Assembly: GCF_005048265.1 (NCBI RefSeq)
Contig: NZ_SUNH01000018.1
Span: 1-64,000, forward strand
Origin: Paracoccus hibiscisoli
GTDB taxonomy: Bacteria; Pseudomonadota; Alphaproteobacteria; Rhodobacterales; Rhodobacteraceae
Direction of reading: 5' to 3'
Length of the DNA: 64,000 nucleotides
Each line of letters starts with the position of its first letter. The first letter of the stretch is position 1. The notes beneath the pieces were generated by a model. The model did no database searches. It was not told the origin of the DNA and saw only the letters and a list, made by a program, of their open reading frames with translations. Positions 19,104 through 28,668 of the stretch are shown here, piece by piece. The translations under genes were made by a program, and so were the position numbers.

Positions 19104-20035
19104 TCGATCATCGCCCCGGCAAGCAGATCACCCCTCCGCCCGGGCGGCAGCGCCGCGACCCGGCGCCTTCGCGCCTGAAATACCGCCTGCAGCGGGTGTG
19201 GCTGACGCCGCTGTATCGCCGGGTCTTTCGCGTCGGCGTCCCGGCCTTTGCCCTGGCGATGGTGGCGGGCCTGTGGCTGGCCGACGAGGATCGCCGTGCT
19301 ATGCTGACCGACACCGTCACCACCGCCGTGACCAAGGTCCAGAGCCGCGATGAATTCCAGGTCCGCGTCATGACCATCGAGGGCGCGTCCCCGGTCGTGG
19401 ACCGCGCGCTGCGGGCGATGCTGCCGGTGGATCTGCCGGCCTCCAGCTTTGACATCGATCTGGCCGCGCTGCGCCTGCAGGTGCTGCAGCTGGACGCGGT
19501 CGAGACGATCGACCTGCGCATCAAGCCGGGCGGCATCCTGTCGGCTGTGGTCAAGGAACGCGAGCCCGCGATCCTGTGGCGCCATGCCCGCGGTATCGAC
19601 ATGCTGGACGCGGGCGGGCACCGGGTGGCCAGCGTGACCTCGCGCGATGTGCGTGCCGACCTGCCGATGATCACCGGAGAGGGGGCCGATCTGGCCACCG
19701 ACGAGGCGCTGGCCCTGTTCGACGCCGCAGGTCCCATCCTGCCTCGCGTGCGCGGCCTGGTGCGGCGCGGGGAGCGGCGGTGGGACCTGGTCCTGGATCA
19801 CGGCCAGCGCATCCTGCTGCCCCAGACCGGCGCGGTGATCGCGCTGGAAGCCGCCATCGCGCTGGACCGGGCCGAGGACATGCTGGGCCGCGACATCGCC
19901 ACCGTCGATCTGCGCGATCCGACGCGGCCGGTCCTGCGCCTTGGTATCGATGCACGCAACACCATCCGCACCGCGCGAGGCCTGCCGATGCTGGCCCCCG
20001 ACGGCAGCATCCTGCCCGAGGAGACCGAAGGATGA
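19091..20035 (+). CDS. ftsQ: Cell division protein FtsQ
   Basis: A 314-residue bitopic membrane protein that links the Z-ring to the septal synthase through FtsB/FtsL. A cytosolic basic N-terminus (about 1-40) precedes a single membrane helix ([17 protein letters not shown]). The periplasmic POTRA domain starts at [21 protein letters not shown], and the beta domain runs to the end. Two starts are possible: GTG 19091, preceded by GGTGGAGGAC, and GTG 19100, which would give a GTGA overlap with ddl. The first is preferred for its ribosome-binding site. It ends 22 bp before ftsA. Confidence 0.93.
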   Translation: MPVVIDHRPGKQITPPPGRQRRDPAPSRLKYRLQRVWLTPLYRRVFRVGVPAFALAMVAGLWLADEDRRAMLTDTVTTAVTKVQSRDEFQVRVMTIEGASPVVDRALRAMLPVDLPASSFDIDLAALRLQVLQLDAVETIDLRIKPGGILSAVVKEREPAILWRHARGIDMLDAGGHRVASVTSRDVRADLPMITGEGADLATDEALALFDAAGPILPRVRGLVRRGERRWDLVLDHGQRILLPQTGAVIALEAAIALDRAEDMLGRDIATVDLRDPTRPVLRLGIDARNTIRTARGLPMLAPDGSILPEETEG

Positions 20036-20057
20036 CCAACAGGGGAGGGACCGGCGA

Positions 20058-21392
20058 ATGACAGACCTGTATCAGACTCAGCGCGCCATGCGGAACATCC
20101 GCCGCGCCGCCCTCCAGCGGGGCGTGATCGGCATTCTGGACATCGGCACGTCCAAGATCGCCTGCCTGGTGCTGCGGTTCGACGGGACCGGCACCTTCCG
20201 CGAGACCGACGGCGTGGGGCCGATGGCGGGCCAGGTGAATTTCCGCGTGATCGGCGCGGCCTCGACCCGGTCGCGGGGCATGCGCCGCGGCGAGATCGAG
20301 ACCATGGCCGAGACCGAGCGCGCCATCCGCACCGTCGTCGCCGCCGCGCAAAAGCTGGCGGGCGTCCGGGTCGATCACGTCATCGCCTGCCTGTCCGGGG
20401 GGCGGCCCGCCTCCTATGGCCTGGCCGGAGAGATCGTGCTGGCCGCGGGCAAGGTCGGAGAGGCGGATGTGGCATCCGTGCTGGCCGCCTGCGACACGCC
20501 CGATTTCGGCCGCGGCCGTGAGGTGCTGCACGCGCAGCCGGTGAATTTCGCGGTCGACAACCGCAGCAACCTGGCCGATCCGCGCGACCATCTGGGCAAC
20601 AAGCTGTTCTGCGACATGCATGTGCTGACCGTGGACGGCGATTCCATCGGCAACCTGGTGCAATGCATCCGCCGCTGCGACCTGGAGCTGGCGGGGATCG
20701 CGTCCGCACCCTATGCCTCGGCCCGCGCGTCGCTGGTCGAGGATGAGCAGGAGCTGGGCGCGGCCTGCGTCGATTTCGGCGGCGGCGGCACCGGCGTCAC
20801 GATCTTCGTGAAGAAGCACATGATCTTTTCGGACCATGTGCCCATTGGCGGCAACCTGATCACCCAGGACATCGCCCAGGGGCTGCGGGTCAGCCTGCCC
20901 GTGGCCGAGCGGCTGAAGACGCTGAACGGCGGGGTCGAGGCCACGGGTCGCGACGACCGCGACATGATCGATGTCGGTGGAGAGACCGGGGACTGGGAGG
21001 CCGATCGCCGCCAGGTCAGCCGCGCCGACGTCATCGGCGTCATGCGCCCCCGGGTCGAGGAAATTCTGGAGCATGTCCGCGAGGTCCTCGACGCGGCAGG
21101 CTTCGACCACATGCCCAGCCAGCAGATCGTGCTGACCGGCGGCGGCAGCCAGATCCCCGGGCTGGACGGGTTGGCCGCCCGCATCCTGGGGCCGAACATC
21201 CGCTGCGGACGGCCGCTGCGCATCGACGGGCTGGCCCATCAGCTGACCGATCCCAGCTTTTCCAGCGCCGTGGGGCTGGCGCTGTTCGCGGCCCATCCGC
21301 AGGACGAATGGTGGGATTTCGAGATGCCCGCCGACCGCTATCCGGGGCGCAGCCTGCGTCGCGCCTATCGGTGGTTCAAGAACAACTGGTAG
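20058..21392 (+). CDS. ftsA: Cell division protein FtsA
   Basis: A 444-residue actin-like ATPase that anchors FtsZ to the membrane. The phosphate-1 loop DIGTSK is at 28-33. The 1C (SHS2) domain covers about 85-170 and includes HVIACLSGG. The second phosphate loop is VDFGGGGTGVTIF, and the adenosine motif is VLTGGGSQIPGLDGLA. The C-terminal amphipathic helix that targets the membrane is YRWFKNNW. ATG 20058 follows GGGGAGGGA. About 220 bp with a hairpin separate it from ftsZ. Confidence 0.96.
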   Translation: MTDLYQTQRAMRNIRRAALQRGVIGILDIGTSKIACLVLRFDGTGTFRETDGVGPMAGQVNFRVIGAASTRSRGMRRGEIETMAETERAIRTVVAAAQKLAGVRVDHVIACLSGGRPASYGLAGEIVLAAGKVGEADVASVLAACDTPDFGRGREVLHAQPVNFAVDNRSNLADPRDHLGNKLFCDMHVLTVDGDSIGNLVQCIRRCDLELAGIASAPYASARASLVEDEQELGAACVDFGGGGTGVTIFVKKHMIFSDHVPIGGNLITQDIAQGLRVSLPVAERLKTLNGGVEATGRDDRDMIDVGGETGDWEADRRQVSRADVIGVMRPRVEEILEHVREVLDAAGFDHMPSQQIVLTGGGSQIPGLDGLAARILGPNIRCGRPLRIDGLAHQLTDPSFSSAVGLALFAAHPQDEWWDFEMPADRYPGRSLRRAYRWFKNNW

Positions 21393-21417
21393 GGGTGGAT
21401 CGACCGGTTTCTGGGGC

Positions 21418-21439
21418 ATGGTGGGGTCTTCCCCACCAT
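21418..21439 (+). other. Perfect hairpin between ftsA and ftsZ
   Basis: A 9-bp stem, ATGGTGGGG / CCCCACCAT with loop TCTT, lies 26 bp after ftsA. No T-tract follows, so it may act as a partial terminator or as an mRNA-processing/stability element that lets ftsZ be expressed independently. Confidence 0.55.
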
Positions 21440-21533
21440 ATTCAGCGGATGTGGCAAGATGCCGCCTATTTCAAGGGCCGACCCTCCAGATTTTGCGCAG
21501 GTCAGGGCTTTTTCGGGTGACGCAACGGGCCCG

Positions 21534-21542
21534 AATGGTTAA
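21534..21542. promoter_or_regulatory. CtrA half-site candidate upstream of ftsZ
   Basis: AATGGTTAA (TTAACCATT on the complement) is followed one base later by a second TTAA. TTAA-type half-sites are the CtrA recognition element in alphaproteobacteria, and ftsZ is a CtrA target in Caulobacter. The canonical 7-bp spacing between halves is missing. Confidence 0.3.
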
Positions 21543-21614
21543 GTTAATTATCAAAGACCGGGATTCGAGCGGCATACCCGCCTCCCAGAGCAAGCAGCGA
21601 AACAGGCGGATACC

Positions 21615-23192
21615 ATGAACCTCAATCTGATGATGAACGATGAAGAAGAGCTGAAGCCGCGCATCACCGTCTTCGGGGTCGGGGGCGCCGGCGGCAACGC
21701 CGTCAACAACATGATCCAGAAACAGCTGGACGGGGTCGAGTTCGTGGTGGCCAACACCGACGCACAGGCCCTGCAGCAGAGCCGCGCGACCAGCCGCATC
21801 CAGATGGGCCCCAAGGTGACCGAGGGTCTGGGCGCGGGCGCCAAGCCGACCATCGGCGCCAAGGCCGCCGAGGAGACCATCGAGGACATCGTCGATCATC
21901 TGATGGGCGCGCATATGTGCTTCATCACCGCCGGCATGGGCGGCGGCACCGGCACCGGCGCGGCCCCGATCATCGCTCAGGCCGCGCGCGAGATGGGCAT
22001 CCTGACCGTCGGCGTCGTCACCAAGCCCTTTCAGTTCGAGGGGTCCAAGCGGATGCGCCAGGCCGAGGAGGGCGTCGAGGCCCTGCAGAAGGTCGTGGAC
22101 ACGCTGATCATCATCCCGAACCAGAACCTGTTCCGCCTGGCCAACGAAAAGACCACCTTTACCGAGGCCTTTGCGATGGCCGATGACGTGCTGTACCAGG
22201 GCGTCAAGGGCGTGACCGACCTGATGGTCCGTCCCGGTCTGATCAACCTGGACTTTGCCGACGTCCGCGCCGTGATGGACGAGATGGGCAAGGCCATGAT
22301 GGGCACCGGCGAGGCCTCGGGCGAGAACCGCGCCCAGGAAGCCGCCGAGCGCGCCATCGCCAACCCGCTGCTGGACGAGATCAGCCTGAACGGCGCCCGC
22401 GGCGTGCTGATCAACATCACCGGCGGCTATGACATGACCCTGTTCGAGCTGGACGAGGCCGCCAATGTCATCCGCGACAAGGTCGACAGCGACGCCAACA
22501 TCATCGTCGGCTCGACCCTGGACCCCGATATGGACGGCGCGATCCGCGTGTCGGTTGTGGCGACGGGCATCGATGCCGGTGCCGGTGCGGTCGAGGTCCC
22601 CTCGCCGCGCCGCACGATGGCTGCGCCGCTGACGCAGAACCCGCAGGTCGCCGCACCCGCCGAGGAGCCCGTCATGCCGCCGCGCCGCGTCGCCCCCCCG
22701 GTGGCCGAGACGCCCGCCCTGCGTGCCGAAGCGCCCCGCGCCGAAGAGGATATGCCCCAGCCCGCCTATCAGCCCAAGGACAGCGCCCGTCAGACGGCCG
22801 TGCGCATCGACGATGACGCGTCGGCCTTTGTCGCACCGCGCGCGCCGCAGGGTGCCCGTCCCGGCCAGCCCGCCCCCGAGGTGATGGAGCGTCTGCGCCG
22901 CGCCGTGGACAATCACGGCCGCGCACCGGCCCAGCCCCAGCAGCCCGCCACCGCCGGTGGCGCCAGCCGTATGAGCGGTCTTGGGCGCATGCTGGAGCGG
23001 ATGGCCGGTCACGGCACCGACCAGCCGGGCGCGCAGAAACCCGCCGCCTCCTCGATCGCCGACCGCGTCAGCGAGCGTGTGGCCGTGCGTGCGCGCCAGC
23101 AGGATACCGACTTTGACGACCTGGCCAGCCCCGATGCCAGCGGCAAGGACAATGTCGAAATTCCGGCTTTCCTGCGCCGTCAGGCCAACTGA
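21615..23192 (+). CDS. ftsZ: Cell division GTPase FtsZ
   Basis: A 525-residue tubulin homologue that forms the cytokinetic ring. GTP-binding elements: [14 protein letters not shown] near residue 20 and the tubulin signature GGGTGTG at 109-115. The catalytic T7 loop is [11 protein letters not shown]. The core ends near residue 320 and is followed by a long disordered Pro/Ala/Arg-rich linker of about 180 residues, typical of alphaproteobacteria. The conserved C-terminal peptide that binds Fts[13 protein letters not shown], is at the very end. ATG 21615 matches the family start ([17 protein letters not shown]). Confidence 0.97.
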   Translation: MNLNLMMNDEEELKPRITVFGVGGAGGNAVNNMIQKQLDGVEFVVANTDAQALQQSRATSRIQMGPKVTEGLGAGAKPTIGAKAAEETIEDIVDHLMGAHMCFITAGMGGGTGTGAAPIIAQAAREMGILTVGVVTKPFQFEGSKRMRQAEEGVEALQKVVDTLIIIPNQNLFRLANEKTTFTEAFAMADDVLYQGVKGVTDLMVRPGLINLDFADVRAVMDEMGKAMMGTGEASGENRAQEAAERAIANPLLDEISLNGARGVLINITGGYDMTLFELDEAANVIRDKVDSDANIIVGSTLDPDMDGAIRVSVVATGIDAGAGAVEVPSPRRTMAAPLTQNPQVAAPAEEPVMPPRRVAPPVAETPALRAEAPRAEEDMPQPAYQPKDSARQTAVRIDDDASAFVAPRAPQGARPGQPAPEVMERLRRAVDNHGRAPAQPQQPATAGGASRMSGLGRMLERMAGHGTDQPGAQKPAASSIADRVSERVAVRARQQDTDFDDLASPDASGKDNVEIPAFLRRQAN

Positions 23193-23226
23193 GCCGGATC
23201 ACGATACCGGCATGGACAGCTGACGA

Positions 23227-23252
23227 AAGGGCCGCCCCAAGGCGGCCCTTTT
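23227..23252 (+). terminator. Intrinsic terminator after ftsZ
   Basis: A 10-bp perfect stem AAGGGCCGCC / GGCGGCCCTT with loop CCAA is followed by further T residues, 34 bp after the ftsZ stop. Confidence 0.85.
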
Positions 23253-23423
23253 CGCATGGATATCAGGCCTTTAAGTTAAATCATCCATAGGTTGCAGGGT
23301 TGCGGCGGCCGAATGTTTCACCCCGTTACAAAACGTTAATTGAACGCATGGCGGGCCGGACCTAGCTGGAATGACACGAGGGGCGATCCGCGCCCCGCAG
23401 AACATTCCGAAGGCAGGCACACC

Positions 23424-24359
23424 ATGCAGGCGACGCTGAACGACACGGTGACCTTTCAGGGCGTTGGGCTTCATTCCGGGGCCTCGGCCCGTCTGGACAT
23501 CCATCCCGCCCCGGCCGGTCACGGCATCGTCTTCCGCCGCACGGACCTGTCTCCGCATGTCGACATCCCGGCGCTGTGGGATCACGTGACCCCGTCGCGC
23601 CTGTGCACCCTGCTGGATAACGGTCAGGGCGTCACCCTGTCGACGGTCGAGCATGTGATGGCCGCGCTGGCCGGAACCGGTATCCACAACGCGCTGGTGA
23701 CGATCGACGGCCCAGAAATTCCCATTCTCGACGGCTCCTCCGCCCCCTTTGTCGCCGGCATCCTGGAGACGGGCATCGCGCGTGAGGCCGCACCGCTGCG
23801 CGCCATCCGCGTGCTGCGCCCGGTCGAGGTCCGCGAGGGCGACGCCTTTGCACGCCTGTCGCCCGCTGACCACCTGGAGATCGATTTCGAGATCGACTTT
23901 GCGGACGCGGCCATCGGGCATCAGGAAAAGCGTCTGGACATGGCGAACGGCGCCTTTCTGCGGGAACTGGCGGACAGCCGCACCTTCTGCCGGGCGGCGG
24001 ATGTCGATGCGATGCGCCGCAACGGTCTGGCCCTGGGCGGCACCTATCTGAACGCGGTGGTCGTCGATGGCGGGCGCGTTTTGTCGCCGGGCGGCCTGCG
24101 TCACACCGACGAGGCCGTGCGCCACAAGATGCTGGACGCGACCGGCGATCTGGCGCTGGCGGGGGCGCCGCTTCTGGCGCGCTATACCGGGCACCGGGCC
24201 GGGCATGCGATGACGAACCGCCTGCTGCGCGCGCTGTTCGCGGATGCCGAGGCCTGGACCTGGGAGCTGTGCTCTCCCGAGCTGGAGGGCCGTCTGCCGG
24301 GTGCGGGCGTTGCCGATTATGCACGCCCCCGAATCGCCGCGGTCTTTGCCGCGGAATGA
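23424..24359 (+). CDS. lpxC: UDP-3-O-acyl-N-acetylglucosamine deacetylase LpxC
   Basis: A 311-residue cytosolic zinc enzyme that makes the committed step of lipid A synthesis. Motifs: LNDTVTFQGVGLHSG at the N-terminus; zinc ligand His77 in STVEHVMAAL; IPILDGSSAPFV; the second zinc pair in DEAVRHKMLDATGDL; and the catalytic His in GHRAGHAMTN. ATG 23424 begins the conserved sequence. The 230-bp gap after ftsZ holds the ftsZ terminator and an AT-richer stretch, which probably carries the lpxC promoter. Confidence 0.96.
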   Translation: MQATLNDTVTFQGVGLHSGASARLDIHPAPAGHGIVFRRTDLSPHVDIPALWDHVTPSRLCTLLDNGQGVTLSTVEHVMAALAGTGIHNALVTIDGPEIPILDGSSAPFVAGILETGIAREAAPLRAIRVLRPVEVREGDAFARLSPADHLEIDFEIDFADAAIGHQEKRLDMANGAFLRELADSRTFCRAADVDAMRRNGLALGGTYLNAVVVDGGRVLSPGGLRHTDEAVRHKMLDATGDLALAGAPLLARYTGHRAGHAMTNRLLRALFADAEAWTWELCSPELEGRLPGAGVADYARPRIAAVFAAE

Positions 24360-24494
24360 TGCCGGGACGTCCCGGACCATGCCGGAATTCAACGGATTGC
24401 CATTTTGCGCCCCCTGATGTTCTGTGCTAGAGCATGCCGGCATCGCCGCCCCGTGGCGGGCGGCGCATCGGCAAAATCGTAGGGCAGGATAAAG

Positions 24495-25343
24495 ATGGCG
24501 GGCTCGAAAATCTCGGCTTCGGTGATGGCTGCGGCGCTGGCGGGGCTTGTCCTGACCGGCTGCGGCGGCAACCGGGACGCGGCGCAGCGGCAGAACCTGG
24601 ACCGCTTCACCGCCGAGGAGATCTACAAGCGCGGTGAGTTCGAGTTGGAGAATTCCCGCCGTCCCGCCGATGCCGTCATCTATTTCAGCGAGATCGAGCG
24701 GCTGTATCCCTATTCCGAATGGGCCAAGCGCGCGCTGATCATGCAGGCCTATGGCAATCACAAGGCCCAGAACTATGAGGAGGCGCGCGGCGCGGCACAG
24801 CGGTTCCTGGACGCCTATCCGGGCGACGAGGATGCCGCCTATGCGCAATATCTGCTGGCGCTGTCCTATTACGACCAGATCGACGATGTGGGCCGTGACC
24901 AGGGGCTGACCTTTCAGGCGCTGCAGGGGTTGCGCACGGTGATCGAGCAATATCCCGACAGCGAGTATGCCCGCAGCGCGATCCTGAAATTCGACCTGGC
25001 CTTCGATCACCTTGCCGCCAAGGAGATGGAGATCGGCCGCTATTATCTGAAACAGGGGCATTACGCGGCATCCGTGAACCGCTTCCGCGTCGTGGTCGAG
25101 GAGTTCCAGACCACCAGCCAGACCCCCGAGGCGCTGCTGCGTCTGGTCGAGGCCTATCTGGCCCTGGGCCTGTTGGACGAGGCGCAGACGGCGGGCGCGA
25201 TCCTGGGCCATAACTTCCAGTCGTCGCCCTTCTATCAGGACGCCTTCCGGCAGCTGCGCGGGCGCGGTCTCAGCGCGGAATCGCGCGGCGACAGCTGGTT
25301 GACCAACGTCTATCGCCAGACGATCCAGGGGCGCTGGCTGTAA
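24495..25343 (+). CDS. bamD: Outer membrane assembly lipoprotein BamD
   Basis: A 282-residue outer-membrane lipoprotein, part of the BAM complex that folds beta-barrel proteins. A lipoprotein signal ends in LVLTGC, with Cys23 as the lipidated residue. Five TPR-like repeats follow, with recognisable family text (EEIYKRGEFEL, ERLYPYSEWAKRALIMQAYG, YLLALSYYDQIDDVGRDQ, EQYPDSEYA, IGRYYLKQGHYAASVNRF). The gene order lpxC-bamD-recN is typical of the group. The ATG at 24495 is the only start that gives a proper lipoprotein signal. Confidence 0.95.
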   Translation: MAGSKISASVMAAALAGLVLTGCGGNRDAAQRQNLDRFTAEEIYKRGEFELENSRRPADAVIYFSEIERLYPYSEWAKRALIMQAYGNHKAQNYEEARGAAQRFLDAYPGDEDAAYAQYLLALSYYDQIDDVGRDQGLTFQALQGLRTVIEQYPDSEYARSAILKFDLAFDHLAAKEMEIGRYYLKQGHYAASVNRFRVVVEEFQTTSQTPEALLRLVEAYLALGLLDEAQTAGAILGHNFQSSPFYQDAFRQLRGRGLSAESRGDSWLTNVYRQTIQGRWL

Positions 25344-25371
25344 TGACCACCCGTTGCGCGGGTCTCGGCGC

Positions 25372-27018
25372 ATGCTGAGATCGCTGGACATCCGCGACAT
25401 GCTGCTGATCGACCGGCTGGACCTGTCCTTCGGCCCCGGCCTGAACGTGCTGACCGGAGAGACCGGGGCGGGCAAGTCGATCCTGCTGGACTGTCTGGGC
25501 TTTGTGCTGGGCTGGCGCTCGCGCGCCGATCTGGTCCGGCAGGGCGCGACCCAGGGAGAGGTGCAGGCCGTGTTCGACCTGCCCGCCGCCCATCCGGCCC
25601 GCGCCCTGCTGGCCGAGGCGGGCATCACGATCGATGATGATGAGCTGATCCTGCGGCGGGTCAACGCGCTGGACGGGCGCAAGACGGGTTGGGTCAACGA
25701 CCGCCGCGTGTCGGGAGAGGTGCTGCGCCAGCTGTCCGAGGTTCTGGTCGAGCTGCATGGTCAGCATGACGATCGCGGCTTGCTGAACCCGCGCGGTCAC
25801 CGGGTGCTGCTGGACGCATTCGGCGCGATGGATCTTGCGCCGGTGCGCGCGGCCTGGGCCGCCCGCCGCGAGGCCGCCCGCGCGCTGGAGGAGGCGGAGG
25901 CCGCCCTGGCCGCCGCCCGCGTGGAGGAGGAATTCCTGCGCCATTCGGTGGCCGAACTGGACAAGCTGGCCCCCGAGCCGGGGGAGGAGCAGCGCCTGGA
26001 CATCGCCCGACGCTCCATGCAGGGGGCCGAGCGGATTCGCGACGACGTGGCCCGCGCCCTGCAGATGCTGGGCGGCGACGGGGCCGAAGGGGCGATGGTC
26101 GATGCCGCGCGCTGGCTGGAGGGGGCATCGGATCGCGCCGAAGGTCGCCTGGACGAGCCGCTGGCCGCCCTGTCCCGCGCCCTGATCGAGCTGGGCGAGG
26201 CGACCCAAGGGGTCGAGAACACGCTCGCCGCGCTGGAGTTCGACCCGCATGCCCTTGAGGCCACCGAGGAGCGGCTGTTCGCCCTGCGCGCGCTGGCCCG
26301 CAAACATGACGTGCTGGCGGATGATCTGGCGGGGCTGGCCGATCAGCTGCGCGGCAGGCTTGAGCGGCTGGACGCGGGCGAGGCGCGGATGGGCGCCCTG
26401 CGACAGGCCGCCCGCGATGCCGAGGCCGCCTATGACGCCGCCGCCGCCGCGCTGACCCATGCGCGGACCGAGGCCGCCGGGCGCCTGGATCAGGCGGTCA
26501 CCGCCGAACTGGTCCCCCTGAAGATGGAGCGGGCGGTGTTCCGCACGGTCGTCTCTCCGGCCGATCCGGGACCTGACGGGCGTGACGTGGTGGCCTTCAC
26601 GGTCGCGACCAACCCGGGCGCGCCGTCGGGCCCCTTGGACAAGATCGCCTCGGGGGGTGAGCTGTCGCGTTTTCTGCTGGCTTTGAAGGTGTGCCTGGCG
26701 CGCGGCAATGATGCTCTGGTCATGATCTTCGACGAAATCGACCGGGGCGTTGGCGGTGCGACCGCCGATGCTGTGGGCCGACGCCTGCAGACGCTGGCCG
26801 ATGGGGCGCAGGTTCTGGTCATCACCCATTCCCCGCAGGTCGCGGCCTTGGGTGCGGCGCATTTCCGGGTGTCGAAATCGGTGACGGACGGCATGACCAC
26901 CTCGACCGTGGTGCCCCTGTCCCAGCCCGACCGCGTGGCCGAGATCGCGCGCATGCTGGCCGGAGATCGGGTGACCGACGCCGCGACCGAGGCCGCGCGG
27001 TCGCTGCTTGACGGCTAG
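25372..27018 (+). CDS. recN: DNA repair protein RecN
   Basis: A 548-residue SMC-like ATPase of double-strand-break repair. Walker A GETGAGKS is at 29-36. The coiled-coil arms occupy about 150-350, rich in Ala/Glu/Arg. The signature motif ASGGELSRFLLALK and Walker B ALVMIFDEIDRGVGG are near 430-460, followed by ITHSPQVAALG. ATG 25372 begins the family N-terminus (LRSLDIRDMLLIDRL); a TTG 18 bp upstream is less likely. Its TAG overlaps the convergent next gene at CTAG 27015-27018. Confidence 0.96.
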   Translation: MLRSLDIRDMLLIDRLDLSFGPGLNVLTGETGAGKSILLDCLGFVLGWRSRADLVRQGATQGEVQAVFDLPAAHPARALLAEAGITIDDDELILRRVNALDGRKTGWVNDRRVSGEVLRQLSEVLVELHGQHDDRGLLNPRGHRVLLDAFGAMDLAPVRAAWAARREAARALEEAEAALAAARVEEEFLRHSVAELDKLAPEPGEEQRLDIARRSMQGAERIRDDVARALQMLGGDGAEGAMVDAARWLEGASDRAEGRLDEPLAALSRALIELGEATQGVENTLAALEFDPHALEATEERLFALRALARKHDVLADDLAGLADQLRGRLERLDAGEARMGALRQAARDAEAAYDAAAAALTHARTEAAGRLDQAVTAELVPLKMERAVFRTVVSPADPGPDGRDVVAFTVATNPGAPSGPLDKIASGGELSRFLLALKVCLARGNDALVMIFDEIDRGVGGATADAVGRRLQTLADGAQVLVITHSPQVAALGAAHFRVSKSVTDGMTTSTVVPLSQPDRVAEIARMLAGDRVTDAATEAARSLLDG

Positions 27019-27350
27019 TCCAGCAGCCGCGGGACGGGGCGCAGGACCGACAGCACTCGCCTGTCAGCCGCGTCGATCCGCACCAGATGACCAGCTATGA
27101 TGGCGAATTCCTGTCCGTCGGGCGGGCCTGCCAGCCCATAGCGACCCGGCATCGTCACGCGATGAACGCTGTCCGGCGGCACGGTCTGACCGATGGGCGG
27201 AACCGCGGCAACGGTGCCCGCACAACCCTGCTGACAGGTCTGCCCGGCATCGGGCAGGCCCTGCGTGGGGATCGTGTTGGGGGCGGTCAGGGCGGCAAGG
27301 CTGAGCATTGTCCCTGCCGCCACGGCGGCAAAGGGGTGCAGCGGCGTCAT
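27015..27350 (-). CDS. Small secreted protein of unknown function (paralogue 1)
   Basis: 111 residues. An N-terminal signal peptide (FAAVAAGTMLSLAALTAP) is followed by a Cys pair (QTCQQGCAG), a Pro-rich middle, and a C-terminal segment of about 40 residues (PGRYGLAG, FAIIAGHLVRID, VLSVLRPVP). That C-terminal segment matches the next gene (27447-27740): YGL-x(7-10)-[FY]A[IV][IV]AGHLVRID-x5-[IV][LQ]SVLRP[VI]P. I do not recognise a named family. The start has GAGG upstream. It is convergent with recN, sharing CTAG. The pair looks like a local duplication of periplasmic proteins; only this copy has the Cys pair. Confidence 0.75.
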   Translation of the reverse strand: MTPLHPFAAVAAGTMLSLAALTAPNTIPTQGLPDAGQTCQQGCAGTVAAVPPIGQTVPPDSVHRVTMPGRYGLAGPPDGQEFAIIAGHLVRIDAADRRVLSVLRPVPRLLD

Positions 27351-27446
27351 CTTGTCCTCATTGAACGGTCATGGCTCAACCCAGGATGGGGTAGCGGGTT
27401 CCGCCCCTGCCAGCATGGCAGCCATGTCGTGATCTGGGGGATGCGC

Positions 27447-27740
27447 CTATTTCGGCGGAATAGGGCGCAGCACCGACTGGATCTTGCCGCTGGCGGTGTC
27501 GATGCGCACCAGATGCCCGGCCACCACGGCATAGCTGCTGCCGGGCAGGTCGGGGCCCAGCCCGTAGATGCCGGGATTGTCGATCAGCCGGGTCTGTGCG
27601 GGCGGGGGCACGTCACCCACCACCGGGGGGGCCTGATCCGCGGCCTGCGCCCCAGGCTGCAGGCCGACAAGGAACAACAGGGTCACCGTGACAATCACGC
27701 CCGCCGTCAATCCCCATCGTGCCGCCATTGTCGCCCCCAT
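27447..27740 (-). CDS. Small secreted protein of unknown function (paralogue 2)
   Basis: 97 residues with a signal peptide or anchor (GLTAGVIVTVTLLFLVGLQPGAQA) and the same C-terminal module as its downstream neighbour (PGIYGLGP, YAVVAGHLVRID, IQSVLRPIP). GGAGGT lies five bases before the ATG, a strong ribosome-binding site. About 97 bp separate the two paralogues, so they may be cotranscribed from here. The conserved module might be a small beta-structured binding domain; nothing in the sequence suggests catalysis. Confidence 0.78.
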   Translation of the reverse strand: MGATMAARWGLTAGVIVTVTLLFLVGLQPGAQAADQAPPVVGDVPPPAQTRLIDNPGIYGLGPDLPGSSYAVVAGHLVRIDTASGKIQSVLRPIPPK

Positions 27741-27798
27741 CCGTGACCTCCGATCTTGAACACATCAAAGGTTAATTCACGGTATGCAAGGGGTGCTG

Positions 27799-28668
27799 TT
27801 AGCGCTGGCGCTGCGAAAGTCTTGGCAACATGGCAGAAAAATCACGTCCGCGGCCGTCCTCGCGTTCGACGAAGTCCTCGTAGTGCTGGCGGGCCAGCGC
27901 CCCCATCGGCGTGTCGGCACCGACCGATTCGGCCGCCATCTGGGACAGGTTCAGGTCCTTGAGCATCAGCTCGGACGCAAAACCGGGCGCATAGTCGCGA
28001 TCGGCCGGGCTGACTGGGCCGACCCCCGGCGCGGGGCAATAGGCGTTCATCGACCAGCTATAGCCCGAGCTGGTCGAGACCACGTCGAACATCTTCTGCC
28101 GGTCCAGTCCCAGCTTGTCGGCCAGGGCAAAGGCCTCGCAGGTGGCGATCATGGTGACGCCCAGGATCATGTTGTTGCAGATCTTGGCCGCCTGTCCCGC
28201 GCCGCTGTCGCCGCAATGGACGGCCTTTTGGCCCATCACCTCGAACAGCGGCTGGACGGTCGCGAAATCGCCCGCATCGCCGCCGACCATGAAGGTCAGC
28301 GTCCCGGCCTGCGCGCCCCCGGTGCCGCCCGAAACCGGGGCGTCCAGCGCGCCCAAGCCCGCATCGCGCGCCATCACGGCCACGGCGCGGGCGCTGTCGA
28401 CATCGACGGTGGAACAGTCGCACAGCACCGCCCCCGCCCGCATCGCCGGGATGATCTGGGCTGCGACCGCCTGCAGGATCTGGCCGTTGGGCAGCATGGT
28501 GATGACCACATCGGCCTCGCGCACGGCCTCCGCGGCGCTGGAGGCGGCGGTCACGCCCTGCGGCGTGGGGGCGGCGGTGTCAAAGCCCGCGACCTGATGC
28601 CCGGCAGCGGCCAGGTTCGCGGCCATGGGCGCGCCCATATTCCCCAGTCCGATAAAGCCGATCCTCAT
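27799..28668 (-). CDS. mmsB: 3-hydroxyisobutyrate dehydrogenase
   Basis: A 289-residue NAD-dependent enzyme of valine catabolism that oxidises 3-hydroxyisobutyrate to methylmalonate semialdehyde. The Rossmann motif GFIGLGNMGAPMAANL is at the N-terminus. The substrate loop DAPVSGGTGGAQAGTL and the catalytic Lys region GAGQAAKICNNM are present, followed by the all-helical C-domain. ATG 28668 overlaps the stop of the upstream hydrolase gene by four bases (ATGA), which argues against the in-frame start five codons upstream. The operon order (acyl-CoA dehydrogenase, hydrolase, this gene) gives consecutive steps of the pathway. Confidence 0.95.
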   Translation of the reverse strand: MRIGFIGLGNMGAPMAANLAAAGHQVAGFDTAAPTPQGVTAASSAAEAVREADVVITMLPNGQILQAVAAQIIPAMRAGAVLCDCSTVDVDSARAVAVMARDAGLGALDAPVSGGTGGAQAGTLTFMVGGDAGDFATVQPLFEVMGQKAVHCGDSGAGQAAKICNNMILGVTMIATCEAFALADKLGLDRQKMFDVVSTSSGYSWSMNAYCPAPGVGPVSPADRDYAPGFASELMLKDLNLSQMAAESVGADTPMGALARQHYEDFVEREDGRGRDFSAMLPRLSQRQR

